DNA of 64,000 bases from Amorphophallus konjac (GCA_022559845.1 CM040125.1:199246102-199310101); one strand, 5' to 3'. Shown: positions 22,201 through 33,646, counted from the first letter of the stretch. Numbers and translations are program-made. Notes: generated from the letters alone by a model not told the origin.

Positions 22201-24756
22201 TCATTCAAAGGTAGAACTGAAAGTCAGTCATCTAGACCCCTAGAACTTGTACACATGGACCTTTTTGGCCCAACCAGAATTGCCAGTCTGAGTGGTAAGA
22301 AATATGGTTATGTTCTAGTGGATGATTTTTCCAGATTTACATGGGTAATGTTCTTATCACATAAAAGTGATGCCTTTCATGAATTTCAGGAATTTTACAA
22401 AAGAATGAAGCAGGATGGTAAGTCCAAGGTGTGTACAATCATATCTGACCATGGGGGGGAGTTTGAAAATTCTGATTTTGATGTATTCTGCAGAAACAAG
22501 GGCATAACCCACAGATTCTCCTCACCAAGGACACCGGAGCAAAATGGAGTTGTAGAGAGGAGGAACTGCACTCTTGTCGAGATGGCTGGAACCATGTTGG
22601 TTGAAGCTAATCTTCCAAGGAAGTTTTGGGCTGAGGCTGTCAACACAGCATGCTACATTGTAAACCGGGCAATGGTAAGACCATCTAGTGCAAAAACTCC
22701 ATATGAAATGCTCAAAGGTAAGAAACCATCTCTAGCTCATCTTAGAATCTTTGGTGCAAGATGTTTCATTCATAACAACGATAAAAGAGTGTTGGACAAG
22801 TTTGAACCAAAGAGTGACTCTGGAATATTCTTGGGCTATTCTGACTGATCAAGAGCCTATAGGGTTTTTAACACCAAAGATCAAATTGTTGAAGAATCCC
22901 CTCATATCTCATTTGATGAAGTCAATGATCTTATTAAAAATGAACAGGTCAGCAAGGAGGAAGAAGATGGAGAATTTCTGAAAGACAAAGAAGAACCGAA
23001 GGAGAATGAAGAAGCCCAGAATCAAGAAAGAAACCAAGGTAATTCTAATGATCAGACCGAAGGAGAGATCATCTCAGGTAACAATCTTGAAAACTTGAGA
23101 CTTCTTAGAGATCATCCCTTAGATAACATTATTGGTGGAATACATGATCCTAAGATGACTAGATCTCAAATTAAGGCCATAAATGAACTGGATCAACTTG
23201 CTCTTGTGTCCCAAATAGAGCCCAAATCTGTAGAGGAAGCCTTAAAAGATGAATCATGGATAAATGCTATGCATGAAGAACTAAATCAATTTGAAATAAA
23301 TCAGGTGTGGAGCCTTGTCCCTAGACCTACATCTCACCCTGTAATTGGAACCAAATGTTTATATAAAAACAAGTTGAATGAAGAAGGGGTTGTAATGAGA
23401 AACAAGGCTCGGCTTGTGGCTAAAGGGTACAACCAGGAATTTGGGGTTGATTTTGAAGAATCATATGCTCCAGTTGCTAGATTAGAAGCCATCAGGATAT
23501 TGTTAGCCTTTGCAGCATCTCATGGAATCAAATTACAACAAATGGATGTAAAAAGTGCTTTTCTAAATGGCATTATAAAAGAAGAGGTCTATGTGGAACA
23601 ACCCCCTGGTTTTGAAAATGATGAACTTACTAATCATGTTTTCAAATTGCACAACGCCTTGTATGGATTAAAGCAGGCTCCTCGGGCTTGGTATGAAAGG
23701 TTGAGCTCCTTCCTCACCAAAAAGGGATACTCAAGAGGTAAAATTGATCAAACATTATTTTCCAAGACCCAAGGTAAGCATATACTGATTGTACAAATCT
23801 ATGTGGATGATATTGTGTTTGGATCTACTGAAACCTCTTTGTGTACTGAATTTGCAAATTTAATGACTAATGAGTTTGAAATGAGCCTAATGGGTGAGTT
23901 ACAATTCTTTCTTGGATTGCAGATCTCACAATGCAGAGAAGGATATTTTATAAATCAATCCAAGTACATAAAAGAAATGTTGAAGAAATTTGGCATGGAA
24001 AGCTGCAAGCCAATCGAGTCACCCATGGGTACAAGTGCAACCTTGGAAGCAGATACAAAAGGTAACATGGTAGATGCCAAGAAATACAGAGGTATGATCG
24101 GATCCCTACTATACTTAACTGCATCAAGGCCAGATATTCAGTTCAGTGTATGCATGTGTGCTAGATATCAGTCTAGTCCTAGAGAATCACATTTAGGAGC
24201 TGTCAAGCGCATCTTTAGATACCTTGCCGGCACCCAAGAATTGGGTTTGTGGTATCCTACCTATTGCAAACTAGATCTGATTTCATATTCGGATGCTGAT
24301 TATGCTGGTTGCAAAATTGATAGGAAGAGTACTAGTGGATATTGTCAATTCTTAGGTGGCTGTTTAATATCATGGGCTTCTAAGAAGCAACACTCTGTGG
24401 CACTCTCCACTGCTGAGGCTGAGTATGTCGCAGTAGGAAGTTGTGGTACACAGGTTATGTGGATAAAACATCAACTCCACGACTACAATGTAGATCTTGG
24501 CTGTGCACCCATTTTATGTGACAACACTAGTGCTAAAAACTTGTCTAAAAACCCCATTCAACACTCTAGGACAAAACACATTGAGATCCGTCATCATTTT
24601 CTGAGAGATGAGGTATCCAAAGGAAATTTCATGCTTCAATTTGTAGAAACTGAAAAACAATTGGCAGATATCTTCACTAAACCCCTTAACAATGACAGAT
24701 TTTCCACTTTAAGAAGGGAGTTGGGTTTATGCAGAACATCATCTGAAAATTATTGA
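19300..24756 (+). pseudogene. gag-pol: copia gag-pol polyprotein with four in-frame stops, copy 2
   Basis: One frame of 1819 codons. The start is the ATG at 19300, the first after the primer site. Gag covers about residues 1-770, with a copia-type capsid region (YFEGNDFSYWKNRM, AKEMWDRL), a zinc knuckle CYNCRKLGHIKAEC, a Lys/Glu-rich coiled coil, and 24-residue repeats at 21203-21374. Protease has WYLDSGCSRHMTG, then the HRRLGHVS and CKACTQGKQ pre-integrase zinc site, the integrase core ([29 protein letters not shown]), RT with YVDD, and RNase H. Stops are TAA 19951, TAA 19975, TAA 21622 and TGA 22846. Copy 1 has CGA at the position of the last one. No frameshift is seen. A Trp in the early RT (GTKWVYKKK in copy 1) is Cys here. 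Confidence 0.93.
21203..21374 (+). repeat. GTCGAC pairs inside gag coding sequence, 24-residue repeat
   Basis: Sites at 21203/21225, 21275/21297 and 21347/21369 are paired at exactly 22 bp, with a 72-bp period that keeps the frame. The protein repeat is of the type GRPQTYQMSTRGTARTSAGF, a basic and probably disordered tail before protease. Confidence 0.92.
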
Positions 24757-24904
24757 AATATTGATATGTTCTGTTTATGGCTTTCTGTCATTTCTGCAAG
24801 TAGTTGTGTCAGTTAAATGTCTACTACCGGTAGGATTGGGGGTTCAACTGTTTACTCCAGCAAGTTCTGCAAATTCCTGGCTTTGCTACTGGTTAGCTCT
24901 GGTG

Positions 24905-25091
24905 GTCGACCCAAGACAAGGCATTGGTCGACCAAGACATCAGGACAGGAGACTGTTTGGTTCTGTGATTATGCAGGTGTCGACCATAGGCGGTCCCATT
25001 GTCGACAACAGACTTGTCAGCAAGCAGATGTCAATATCAGGCAGGATCTGTGACTGCGCAGATGTCGACCAGAGACAGCTCCATGGTCGAC
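24905..25091 (+). repeat. paired GTCGAC sites, post-pol cluster of copia copy 2
   Basis: Pairs lie at 24905/24927, 24979/25001 and 25064/25086, all 22 bp apart. They correspond to the cluster at 2598-2784 of copy 1. Confidence 0.9.
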
Positions 25092-25241
25092 AATGGAAGG
25101 TAGAAAATCGTCTGATTTGATTAAACTAAATTGGGCACTGATCCGTCTTCACTCAATCATCTTCATCCATACTTTCCATTCCTTGTGTCTTTCTATCTCA
25201 TCCTGGCCAACATAATTGTTTATTTCAGCATGGATTCTCAA

Positions 25242-25259
25242 ATTGAGGGGGAGAAAAAG
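25242..25259 (+). promoter_or_regulatory. internal polypurine tract after pol, copy 2
   Basis: ATTGAGGGGGAGAAAAAG is identical to that of copy 1 at 2987-3004. Confidence 0.55.
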
Positions 25260-26279
25260 TGTAAACTCATTCCTTGGTAAAACATTGAATAACCTAACCA
25301 TATCTTCCACTAAAATCACCAAAGTAATCAATAAGAGTAGCGGTTGAGTGTAGTAATGAGGATTTGGACTGTACTACTTCAATAAAGTCAAGCCATAACT
25401 ATGATTCTGTCACATGATTTTGAAGACTTATGATTTTTAGTAGTGAGTCGGTTTCTCTACCTGTGCTAATTCTGAACAGTTAATATAAATCCAATAATAT
25501 AGCATGAATGCACGTGGAATACGCCATAATTCTGTCTTCATGGTAGAGCAATGGATTGGATTCTGAGAAACTACTGCCTCCCATGTTAAAGAAAAAATTG
25601 GATGAAAAATAAGTGAGAGGCATGTGTGTCATGAAGAATCAATCTATCTCTACTGCTCTCAAAAATTATTGAGATTGGGCATACTGAGTAACTGGGGATA
25701 TTGGCGTCTGATAAACGTATATCCTCACGGATAAAAGGTGTGTCCCAGTTAAAAGTGGAATGGTTAGACATGCTAAGTAGCCGAGGTTTCTGGCGTGTAA
25801 AAAGCGTGTCTCCTCGTGTAGAAAAGCATGTGATAAACTTGACCACAGCTTTCAAAATACTTCAAAAAGCAAAACTCAAAATTATCCAAAATGACAGAGG
25901 AACATGGTTGACCAAAGGCATGACATGCAAAGACAAACTGAAAACACTATTCAGCTAGCACAGTTAGTAAAACAGCCTCACGAATTCTATTATAAGTTTG
26001 AGAAGTCATATGGAGGAAAATTAGATATGGGGCGCAAGTTTATTGGTGCAATACCTTCAAATTCAATGAACCACAAGGCCCACTCTACTTGTTTACAAGG
26101 TGGTCTTTGCTATGAGTGGATGGGTTAAATAAATGTTTCATTAAGGAAAGGGTGTACACTTTAATTAAACCCCCAATTTTATTTCGGCTGATTTATTCCT
26201 GTCCTCTCATTTTCCACATCGCGTTGGTTCCACTACCCTAGGTTTTAAGACCCCGGTCCTACTCTCTGATATCCTGCCC
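25260..26279 (+). other. non-coding spacer between pol and extra ORF, copy 2
   Basis: No gene is visible. It is conserved in sequence with 3005-4026 of copy 1. Confidence 0.6.
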
Positions 26280-26420
26280 TATAAATTACACCGACTGGGT
26301 CCCCAATCTTCTCACCCTCACCGTTTTCACCATTCACGGTCGTCCTCCGTCTCCAGTCCCCTTTTCGACCCCTTGTGCATCCCTCTCTCGCCTCAACTCG
26401 TTCTCTCGCATCCCTCCACC
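26280..26420 (+). promoter_or_regulatory. TATA-like block before the extra ORF, copy 2
   Basis: TATAAATT (26280-26287), the pyrimidine-rich stretch and the CCACCATGG start context are conserved with copy 1 at nearly the same spacing. Confidence 0.45.
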
Positions 26421-28001
26421 ATGGTTCCGCCACGTGCTCAGAGGTCGTCCAAGCGAGCAAGGGATAAGGTTCCTGCCGAAGCGCCGCCGCCGTCCAAGCA
26501 CTCCAAGCAGACGGTCACGCAGGGTCAGCCATCGACCCCTCAGCGGTCGACAACGGATGCGACCGCAACTTCAGATATGCCCATCGTCCATCCCGTATCT
26601 GGTTCACTGAAGCCCCGGACCATCTTACCACCGAGAATAGTAGATTTCTCCGATCAGCAGCTGATGGAGATGTTCCCGGAGCTGCGGGAAGTTTTGGACG
26701 CCCAAGGCTGGACAGAGTTTGTCTCTGCACATACTATGTATTCCCCACAGCTTGTGCAAGAGTTTTACCACAACCTGCAAGTCGTGGATGATAAGGTCTA
26801 TTCCGTAGTTCAAGGTGTCATCGTCAGCCTCGACTTCAAGCTACTCCACAAGGCGCTGCACATCTCCCGGCATGGTGCTGCCTTCAATCCTGAGGATTTT
26901 GACTTCAAAGCAGCTTATGCCGTGGTCACCGGCCAACCAGTTCCTGAGGTTCTCCCAAAATCCCTCAATGCCAACACTTTTCCTCCTCTTCATCGGTTGC
27001 TCCATCACCTTCTTACCACCATAATCCAACCACGAGGAGGCGCCAGGGAACATGTCAGTCGACTTCACCTATTTCTTCTCCATGGCCTCATCACACGTCA
27101 ACCAATCTGCCTTCCCAAGCTCATGCAGAACACTTTCAAAACCCTCTTGCATTATCCCCTGAATTCTCTTCCATATGCTGCCCACATAACTGCCATTTTG
27201 GAAGCAGCAGCTATACCCATTCCTCACGCTCCGCGCGTTGTCATTCCCAAACGGCACGTATATTCGTTCCATTACCTGACCACATTTTTGGGCTATAAGA
27301 AGATAGGAGATCAAGTCCAGCGCACCCTACCATCCAAGGGTAAATCCACAGCACCATTGTCTCCCTCTTCTCCACCACAGACACCAATTCATGTTAGCCC
27401 TGCTGCAACCCCTACACCTGTGGTACTTCCCACTCACACTCCCACTTTTACCACCACTGCTACCCATCCTCCACCTTCACTCGCTATTGTGCCATGGCTA
27501 CCAGGCACTGCAGCCACTCATATTCCATCTACGTCTGTTCCACCTACGTCTACTTCTGCTCCACCACCTCCTTCCACCTCCAACACTGAGTCTCACGGAG
27601 TGCTTCTCCAGATAGCATCTCAGCTGACCTCCCTCTCAACTCAATTCCAATCCTTTCAAGAAAGTATGAATGCTGCAACTGGGCGCTTGGAGCTGAAAGT
27701 CCAAAGACTAGAGCAGCAGATGGAGACCAGGTTCATCAAGCAACAGGAACACTCAGAACATGCTAGTTCTCGGTTTAACAGACTGGTTGCCACATTAGCT
27801 GAAGTGTCAGCAGAGATGGGGACACGCATTGAGTTCACCAACCAGCAGATTAAACAGAATCACCATGCTACTATCTCAGAGATCCAGAAGCTTAGGCTTT
27901 CTTATGCCCACATAGTTGACAAGCTAAAGGGGGAGAGAGAGTCTCTGTGTGTCATTGTGTGTCTAGGTGTCCTTGCCTTTATTTTTGAGTCATTCATGTA
28001 A
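26421..28001 (+). CDS. extra ORF in the env-like position, copy 2 (altered C-terminus)
   Basis: This is the homologue of 4169-5752, with about 526 residues. The globular domain, Pro/Thr-rich linker and coiled coil are conserved; the linker is about 8 residues shorter. After IVDKL the sequence leaves copy 1: a deletion of roughly 90 bp, flanked in copy 1 by TTGACAA repeats, joins the ORF to the purine-rich sequence behind it. The last 30 or so residues are therefore new and hydrophobic (ending VCLGVLAFIFESFM) in place of a Ser/Glu tail. Whether this protein is made or functional is unknown. Confidence 0.75.
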   Translation: MVPPRAQRSSKRARDKVPAEAPPPSKHSKQTVTQGQPSTPQRSTTDATATSDMPIVHPVSGSLKPRTILPPRIVDFSDQQLMEMFPELREVLDAQGWTEFVSAHTMYSPQLVQEFYHNLQVVDDKVYSVVQGVIVSLDFKLLHKALHISRHGAAFNPEDFDFKAAYAVVTGQPVPEVLPKSLNANTFPPLHRLLHHLLTTIIQPRGGAREHVSRLHLFLLHGLITRQPICLPKLMQNTFKTLLHYPLNSLPYAAHITAILEAAAIPIPHAPRVVIPKRHVYSFHYLTTFLGYKKIGDQVQRTLPSKGKSTAPLSPSSPPQTPIHVSPAATPTPVVLPTHTPTFTTTATHPPPSLAIVPWLPGTAATHIPSTSVPPTSTSAPPPPSTSNTESHGVLLQIASQLTSLSTQFQSFQESMNAATGRLELKVQRLEQQMETRFIKQQEHSEHASSRFNRLVATLAEVSAEMGTRIEFTNQQIKQNHHATISEIQKLRLSYAHIVDKLKGERESLCVIVCLGVLAFIFESFM

Positions 28002-28159
28002 CTCATGTTATGATACTTTTGAAAGGCATATCAAATGAATTTTTTGGCTGAAATCTGTGATAATGATACATGTTCTGATAGTTTCTGAATGGCATATCAA
28101 ATGCATTTTCTGGTTGAAATAATCTCCTGATGATCACAATGACTCATAGTTGTCATCAT

Positions 28160-28174
28160 CAAAAAGGGGGAGAA
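28160..28174 (+). promoter_or_regulatory. 3' polypurine tract of copia copy 2
   Basis: CAAAAAGGGGGAGAA lies immediately before the 3' LTR. Confidence 0.88.
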
Positions 28175-29663
28175 TGTTGTGCATCCCTTAGTTTTGATGA
28201 TGACAAAAGATATGTTTGACTAATCAACAATCTACTATCTTCATAACACGTGCAAGTCATTTGATTGATCCTTCAATATAAAGCAATGAACTCATGGCAA
28301 GTTGATGATGAACAAAAGATATGTTTGACTAATTCAATGTAAAAATGATAATTCAAGTCACTTCTGATAGTTCAAGTAATTTCAGGTCTACTGAAGTATA
28401 AGTGAAATCAGTAAATCAGAAGAAATGTCAAAGGTTGCTTGTCGACCAGAGAAGTGGTCATTGTCGACCAACGAATCCAACCAAGCACAGCCCAAGTTAT
28501 TTCTCCTCTGTACGCACTCTGGTTGTCGACCAGAGCCCTGCTCGTTGTCGACCACGGAACAGACTGAGCATCAGACAGAACTGCCCGTCATCTGGACATT
28601 GCCCCTTGTCGACCAGCGACAGGGCTATTGTCAACAATGAGGGATACGAGCATCAGCCCGAAGAACCAGCCGTCTGGACATCGCTCATTGTCGACCAGAG
28701 ACAGGGTCGTTGTCGACCACAAGCGGTTCAGCGTCCAGAACCGAAATCCAACCGAATTCAGTTTCGGTTCCTTGAAACCTGCAGGTTGCTGTTGCAGGTT
28801 GTTGGGCTGTTCAGAGGATAAGATTCCGCACGGGATTCAAGGAGAGAATCGTGCTAAGAACCGGTCAAACCTCTTCTAGATTTTACTTAATCTTCTCCCT
28901 GTTTTTTAGCGGGTAATCGAACAGGTTTGCACTTGCGCGGGAAACAGCTCCGAGCTTGATAAGAACTGGTGCAAAAAGGAGAAGAGAACACAGAGAACTG
29001 AATATGGAAAAACAGAGAAGAAGCTAAGGAAGATCAGGATCAGAAGTCTCTCTAATCAGAAAAGGAAGAGTGGCTCTCCTACAATCAAAAAGCTGCAGAA
29101 GATAGAAGTGCTCTTCGGTGCTGCAGAAAGAAGACCTGGCTCAAGGCGTTGCAAGTTCCAGCAGCAAGGCAGCTGAAGGCATCCTGCTGGAAGTCCTACA
29201 GGGAGTCTTGCCTTGTTCTCTATGTGATTGAGTCCCAAGCTGAACTCCTTAATTACTCTGCTTCAAAGGTTTATGTTCAGCTCTGTTACAAGTTTTTCTA
29301 CTCATCTTTACAACTAGTGTCAAGCTGTGTGGCAGCGGGTACAAGCTGTGTGTCAGCAGGAAGAAGCTGTGTATCAGCGGTGTATTGATTGAGATCAGGA
29401 TTTCTCATTAGTGAAGCCTTGCTCAAGTTGAGCAAGGGGTGGATGTAAGTCTTAGGAAGAGACTGAACCACCTAAAAATCCTGTCTTGTGGTTTTGCTTG
29501 TGGTGTGTGCTCTTCCTATTGTTTTCTATCGCTATAGTTATCAGTTTTATCTTTGCAATCCATCGTTTGCTTAAGGTCTAGTTGATCCTTGGTTTATTAA
29601 TTGAAAAAAAAGGGGCTAGATCTATTCACCCCCCCTCTAGATCTATTCAGTCCGTACTCAACA
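28175..29663 (+). repeat. 3' LTR of copia copy 2
   Basis: 1489 bp, nearly identical to the 5' LTR (single-base differences seen around 28409, 29102, 29452 and 29524). It is followed by the target duplication AAACT. Confidence 0.96.
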
Positions 29664-31423
29664 AAACTCGTACTCCCGGGATAAATATTACACCATATTA
29701 CAGCAAATGAATTACTGCCCACTCCACGCAGGGAGGTAAAGGGCTACACAAACGGGCCCGGGAGGACCGAATTCGGGTTGACGGGCAGCTTCGTGTGTTG
29801 ATTCGGCTATACGCGTGTTCACGACCGTGGGGCCCACGTGCTGTCCGGAGGGGCCGTGTGGGACCCGGTGGTACCGCTGTAGTGGAGACACTTGGAGAAG
29901 CGCTCCCCGGGCTTGCGGCATGCTGGTTCTCCGGCCGGAGGCCGGGCGGCTCCGTTCGGCACCGGTCGGAAAAACCGATCGGAAATCTGCCGGTTCTGTA
30001 TTTCAGCGCGCGCTCCGGCGAGAACGGACGCTGCGATCAGCACCGGTGTCGGAATGCGACGAGATCAGAGCCGTTGGAAAGATGCTTCGAAGTACTACAA
30101 TCTAGTGACCTTCAAAAAAATTCACCAGATTTGTACTTTATGTGGGCGAATTTTATATGCTATTGTTGTACAGTAATCGAAGACTCAGATCTGTAGAGAA
30201 CTTTCCTTTTGATTACCTTTGAGTGAAGTAGATGTCCGAATTTGAAGATGTGTTCTTCAGCAAGGTTGTAGGAAATCGAACAAGGAAACAAGGACTATTT
30301 TTGGATCTGGATTTGGAGGTGGTGGTGATTTGTTATGATTTTGGAAGTGGAGGGTGGTCGGATCTGAGATCTTACTAAAAACACTGTATCAGAGGAAGAA
30401 CACGAATTTCTAAAAATAGATAGAAGGCTGATAAAAAATTAAAAAAATTTGTGGAGGTAGGGGGTGATAGACAGAACTCCCAATAAAACTAGGAGGGTTT
30501 GGAGAAATCAAAAAGATGGTCGGAGGGGGAGAGCTCAGAGGTTCTGTCATTGTAGATAGAAACCTGGCAGATCTGGGATGACAGGTTGGACAAAAATGTA
30601 AAAATACTAAACGGTGGATTGTCGGCGTGAAAATTTAGGTGGCACTTGGGATGCAAGATTAGAACACACCATAAAAATTGAAGCTTGAGATCTTCACGTG
30701 GAGGAGAGAAGATATTCGGACAAGAAGCCTATGTCCAGGATGGACAGAACACCGAAGGCGGCTCCGCGGCGGCGTGATGGCGGCACGGACGGCGGCGGCG
30801 GCGGCACAGATGATCACCAGAGATAGAGGGGAGGGGATAGAAGATAGAAATCACTCTAGAACTGGAGGTTGGAGGAGAGAAACCAGAGGGAGAGAGGAGG
30901 GGCTCAAGAACACTCTTGATTTTCTAACAATTTTCTCTTCATTTCTTCATTAAAATCTCTAATGACACTATACATAGGCTTATATAGAGAATGGCAAGGG
31001 GTGGGGGGCTGGGAATTTCATGGGAAATAAGTCATTTTCTTCCCCCATGTGGTCAAAACTTAAAAAAAATAAATTACATATGAATGGGGCACTCCTTTGA
31101 CTAGGTAGGTAAGGTAGGTGGCCTACCTTTGAAATTTTAACCCCTTTGTCTCCCATGTGGTCAATTAGCATTCAAAGCTTCTAGATGGCCACCTAGGATG
31201 GTTGACTAGCCCCACATGGATGAAATGGACCAATGGGGAAGGGGAGGGGGCCCCCTAGCTGGACCTACTACATATTTACACAAAAACCCACACAATCCTA
31301 GGGAATGACACATTGGCTTACAAAGCCTTACAATTGTACATATACTCTCCCAAGGATATAAAAGCAAACTAAAGGACACAAATACAAAATAAAAATGTCA
31401 GTGCTCGGCGTCGATTCCCATCA
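29664..31423 (-). repeat. 5' LTR of element G, second piece
   Basis: It continues 17468-17782 after the target duplication and matches 13640-15401, ending CCCATCA and followed by ACACG. The TATATAAG box in the element's sense is near 30979-30988. Confidence 0.92.
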
Positions 31424-31428
31424 ACACG

Positions 31429-32578
31429 TCAGAGGGCTGTGACGCGCCACCCCTGGGCCGTCACACCCTCAAAACCACCAAGAACTAAAAATTGCCCAGA
31501 CGCTGTGATGGTCCGTCGTGGGGCCGTCAGGGCATGTGACGGTCCCTGGAACGACCGCCACACCAGTCACGGCGGGAAAACAGAGGGTTGGCCAAATCGG
31601 CCCGTTCCATGCCCCATTCACACCGAAGCGCAGGGGAAACAACACTCGACGATGAAAAACCACATAAGGAGGCTAAAAAGCCCACATGCACGGGTTAAAA
31701 CGCTAGATCGGGGCGATTTTAAGAAATCGACCCTAAAAGAGTCAACGAGGTTCCCGGGCTCCTACCGGCCTCGAATGAACACGGATCGGCACGAAACAAG
31801 CATGGATGGGATCCTAACGTCCCAATGGTCAGTTCAACACTAACCGAGCTACAAATGGTTGCCGTTTTCCGGTGAACCATACAAAACCTAAAAATCACGG
31901 TTTAGGCTAAAAAAGTACAAACTCGGCCGTTTCCGAGCCAAACGATGTGCAAGGGCAGGGAAAACGGACAGAAGGAAGTGAGGAACCATCACCCTATCTC
32001 CACCGAAGAAACCGTGCCCCGAAGGGACTAAACCGCGCCGAAAACCACGCCGCGAGCTCAAACGTCGGCTTTGAATCCACCGTTCGGGATCGCGCCAAAT
32101 CCATCCCGATCCTCGTTCCGTCGCACACCCAGCCAGCTCCACAACATCCCCAACACGTGCCTCTAGGTACCCCGTCTGTAGCCGGAGCCGAGGAGGCTCG
32201 AGAGGAGAGAAATGAAGAGAGAGAGAGAGACGACGGCGGCGAATGAGAAGGAGGAGAGAGGAAAAGGAAAGAAAAAGGAAAAGAAATTAGGAATTTTCCT
32301 AATTTTTGAAAAATCCGGTTTCTGGCCGTATCTTCAAAAAATACGCAAAAATAGTCGAAACGACCGGCTCGAACAGTACATCGTCACTGTAGTATCCACG
32401 AGTCGAGGAACTGAGAAACAAACTCACCGTAGGGTTCCGTAACTAGTACGGGAGAAAAACCCACACGGCTCGTAAAACTCAACTCGGAAGCCACAAAAGC
32501 GAATCGAAACTCAACAAAACCAAACCGAAAGATCCAACAAAGATCCCACAAGACCTACCAAGGATCTAGGGCATTACA
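31429..32578 (-). repeat. solo gypsy LTR F, right part
   Basis: It continues 10606-13329 after element G and ends GGGCATTACA, like the ends of LTRs A, C and D (...TTACA or CTACA). It includes more palindromic CG units (31437-31565), a GA microsatellite (about 32208-32232) and a donor-like ACG/GTGAGTTT on the minus strand at 32427. Confidence 0.72.
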
Positions 32579-33307
32579 ACATTTCTCAAGTTAGTCTTAA
32601 AATCTCTGCTCCTGTACTGCTTTCTGAATTTATCTGCCTCAAATGAATGCACACGAAGCTAAGTGTAGTTTGTTTTTAAATCTCTTGCACATCCTTGTTT
32701 TGATGCATGATTTGTTATATTACCCACATGCTGCATTTCGGAATTGAGTTCATGGTATATCATTAAATCCTGAAAAATCCAAAAAGAATCAGTTGATTGC
32801 TTATTCATGCATCTAGAAATAAAGCATGCATATAGAATTTACATTTCTGTGTATCTGCATGAAAAGCAAAGTTATGTTTGATTAGAATCTATGCACTTTG
32901 TGAAGGGGAGCAGAGCTGATCTAAACAAATCTGAATCAGTGGGTTGTAAGTTGTATATCATGGATTTAGAAGTTGTTGCTGGTTGAGCTGATTTTTTGAG
33001 CTGCGAAGCTTGAGCTGATCACTACTTATATTGAGCTGGCTTTGTTAGAGCTAATCTGAAGATTATTGGGTTAAGTGAAGGCTGAGGATGTTTGAGTCTA
33101 AGGCTGTCTGTAATTCTATAACGAATTGGACTCTTGCTCTCATGTGGCTAGACATTCCATTTCCTCATCTTCCATCAGTGCAATCTACTCATGGTCTTTA
33201 TCTTCTTACCCAATTCCTTCTATTCATTCTTACATGCTGATACCTAGGGGGAGTAATATATGGAATTCTATTACCTTTACTTACTATACATTATTGGTTA
33301 CTGAAAC
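32579..33307. other. unassigned DNA between LTR F and LTR C
   Basis: No gene is seen. CTAGGGGGAGTAAT (33244-33257) looks like a copia polypurine tract in plus orientation, so this may be the 3' end of an older element into which F and C inserted. No LTR start follows it before LTR C. Confidence 0.4.
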
Positions 33308-33646
33308 TATCACGCCCCGACGCGGAATATCGGGACGCGAACTAGTCGTAAACAATCGTGTCGAATCAGAGCAAGTACAAATTTATTTCTAAAGTCAGAA
33401 ATGAATGGGAAAATAATACTTTTATTCCATCAAAATGAAGTTTACACCACTAATTCATAAGCCATAAAGGCAAATTACAACATCCAATCCCAAAGTACAT
33501 CATTCTTGTAAAAACACTAATGATCTACATAAACTTAGGTAAAAAGGAAAATCACTCTCTCACTCTTGTCCATTCCCTTGTTCATTTTCATTTCCTGCAA
33601 CAATTAACCAAAACGTAGGGTGAGCTAAAAGCTCAGTAGGATTTTA
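33308..33646 (-). repeat. LTR of gypsy C, first piece
   Basis: It starts TATCACGCCCCGACGCGG, a mutated form of the TGTCACGCCCCG terminus. It contains the block with GCTCAGTAGG (33631-33640) and is cut by gypsy A directly after it. It resumes at 44458 after the duplication TTTTA. Confidence 0.85.
33594..33641 (-). promoter_or_regulatory. branch-point/hairpin/acceptor-like block of LTR C
   Basis: The minus strand reads TCCTACTGAGC, then a GAGC/GCTC stem, then a T-rich stretch ending TTGCAG followed by G. A donor-like AAG/GTAGGTGT is at 45920 on the minus strand. Confidence 0.4.

Larger units (their letters stand above)
17783..29663 (+). mobile_element. full-length SIRE-type copia element, copy 2 (11881 bp)
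   Basis: Both LTRs are 1489 bp, start TGTTGTGCATCC and end ACTCAACA. I count about four substitutions between them by eye, so the insertion is recent. Target duplications are AAACT. The order is LTR, primer site, gag-PR-IN-RT-RH in one frame with four nonsense codons, spacer, extra ORF, polypurine tract, LTR. Copy 2 is therefore complete in structure but not able to make a full polyprotein. Confidence 0.97.
13330..31423 (-). mobile_element. non-autonomous LTR retrotransposon G, split by copia copy 2
   Basis: Two LTRs (13330-15401, and 17468-17782 continued at 29669-31423) flank only 2066 bp of internal DNA. The duplication ACACG (13325-13329 and 31424-31428) fits an insertion into LTR F. A primer site in minus orientation (17453-17464) fixes the direction. 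There is no recognisable protease, RT or integrase, so G must depend on proteins of another element. Its LTR is related in sequence to that of gypsy E, whose enzymes may have mobilised it. Confidence 0.88.

Noticed and set aside
26421..28001. Calling the extra ORF a true envelope gene
   Set aside because: No convincing signal peptide, membrane span or cleavage site is visible; only its position and its Pro-rich and coiled-coil parts resemble SIRE env-like ORFs.
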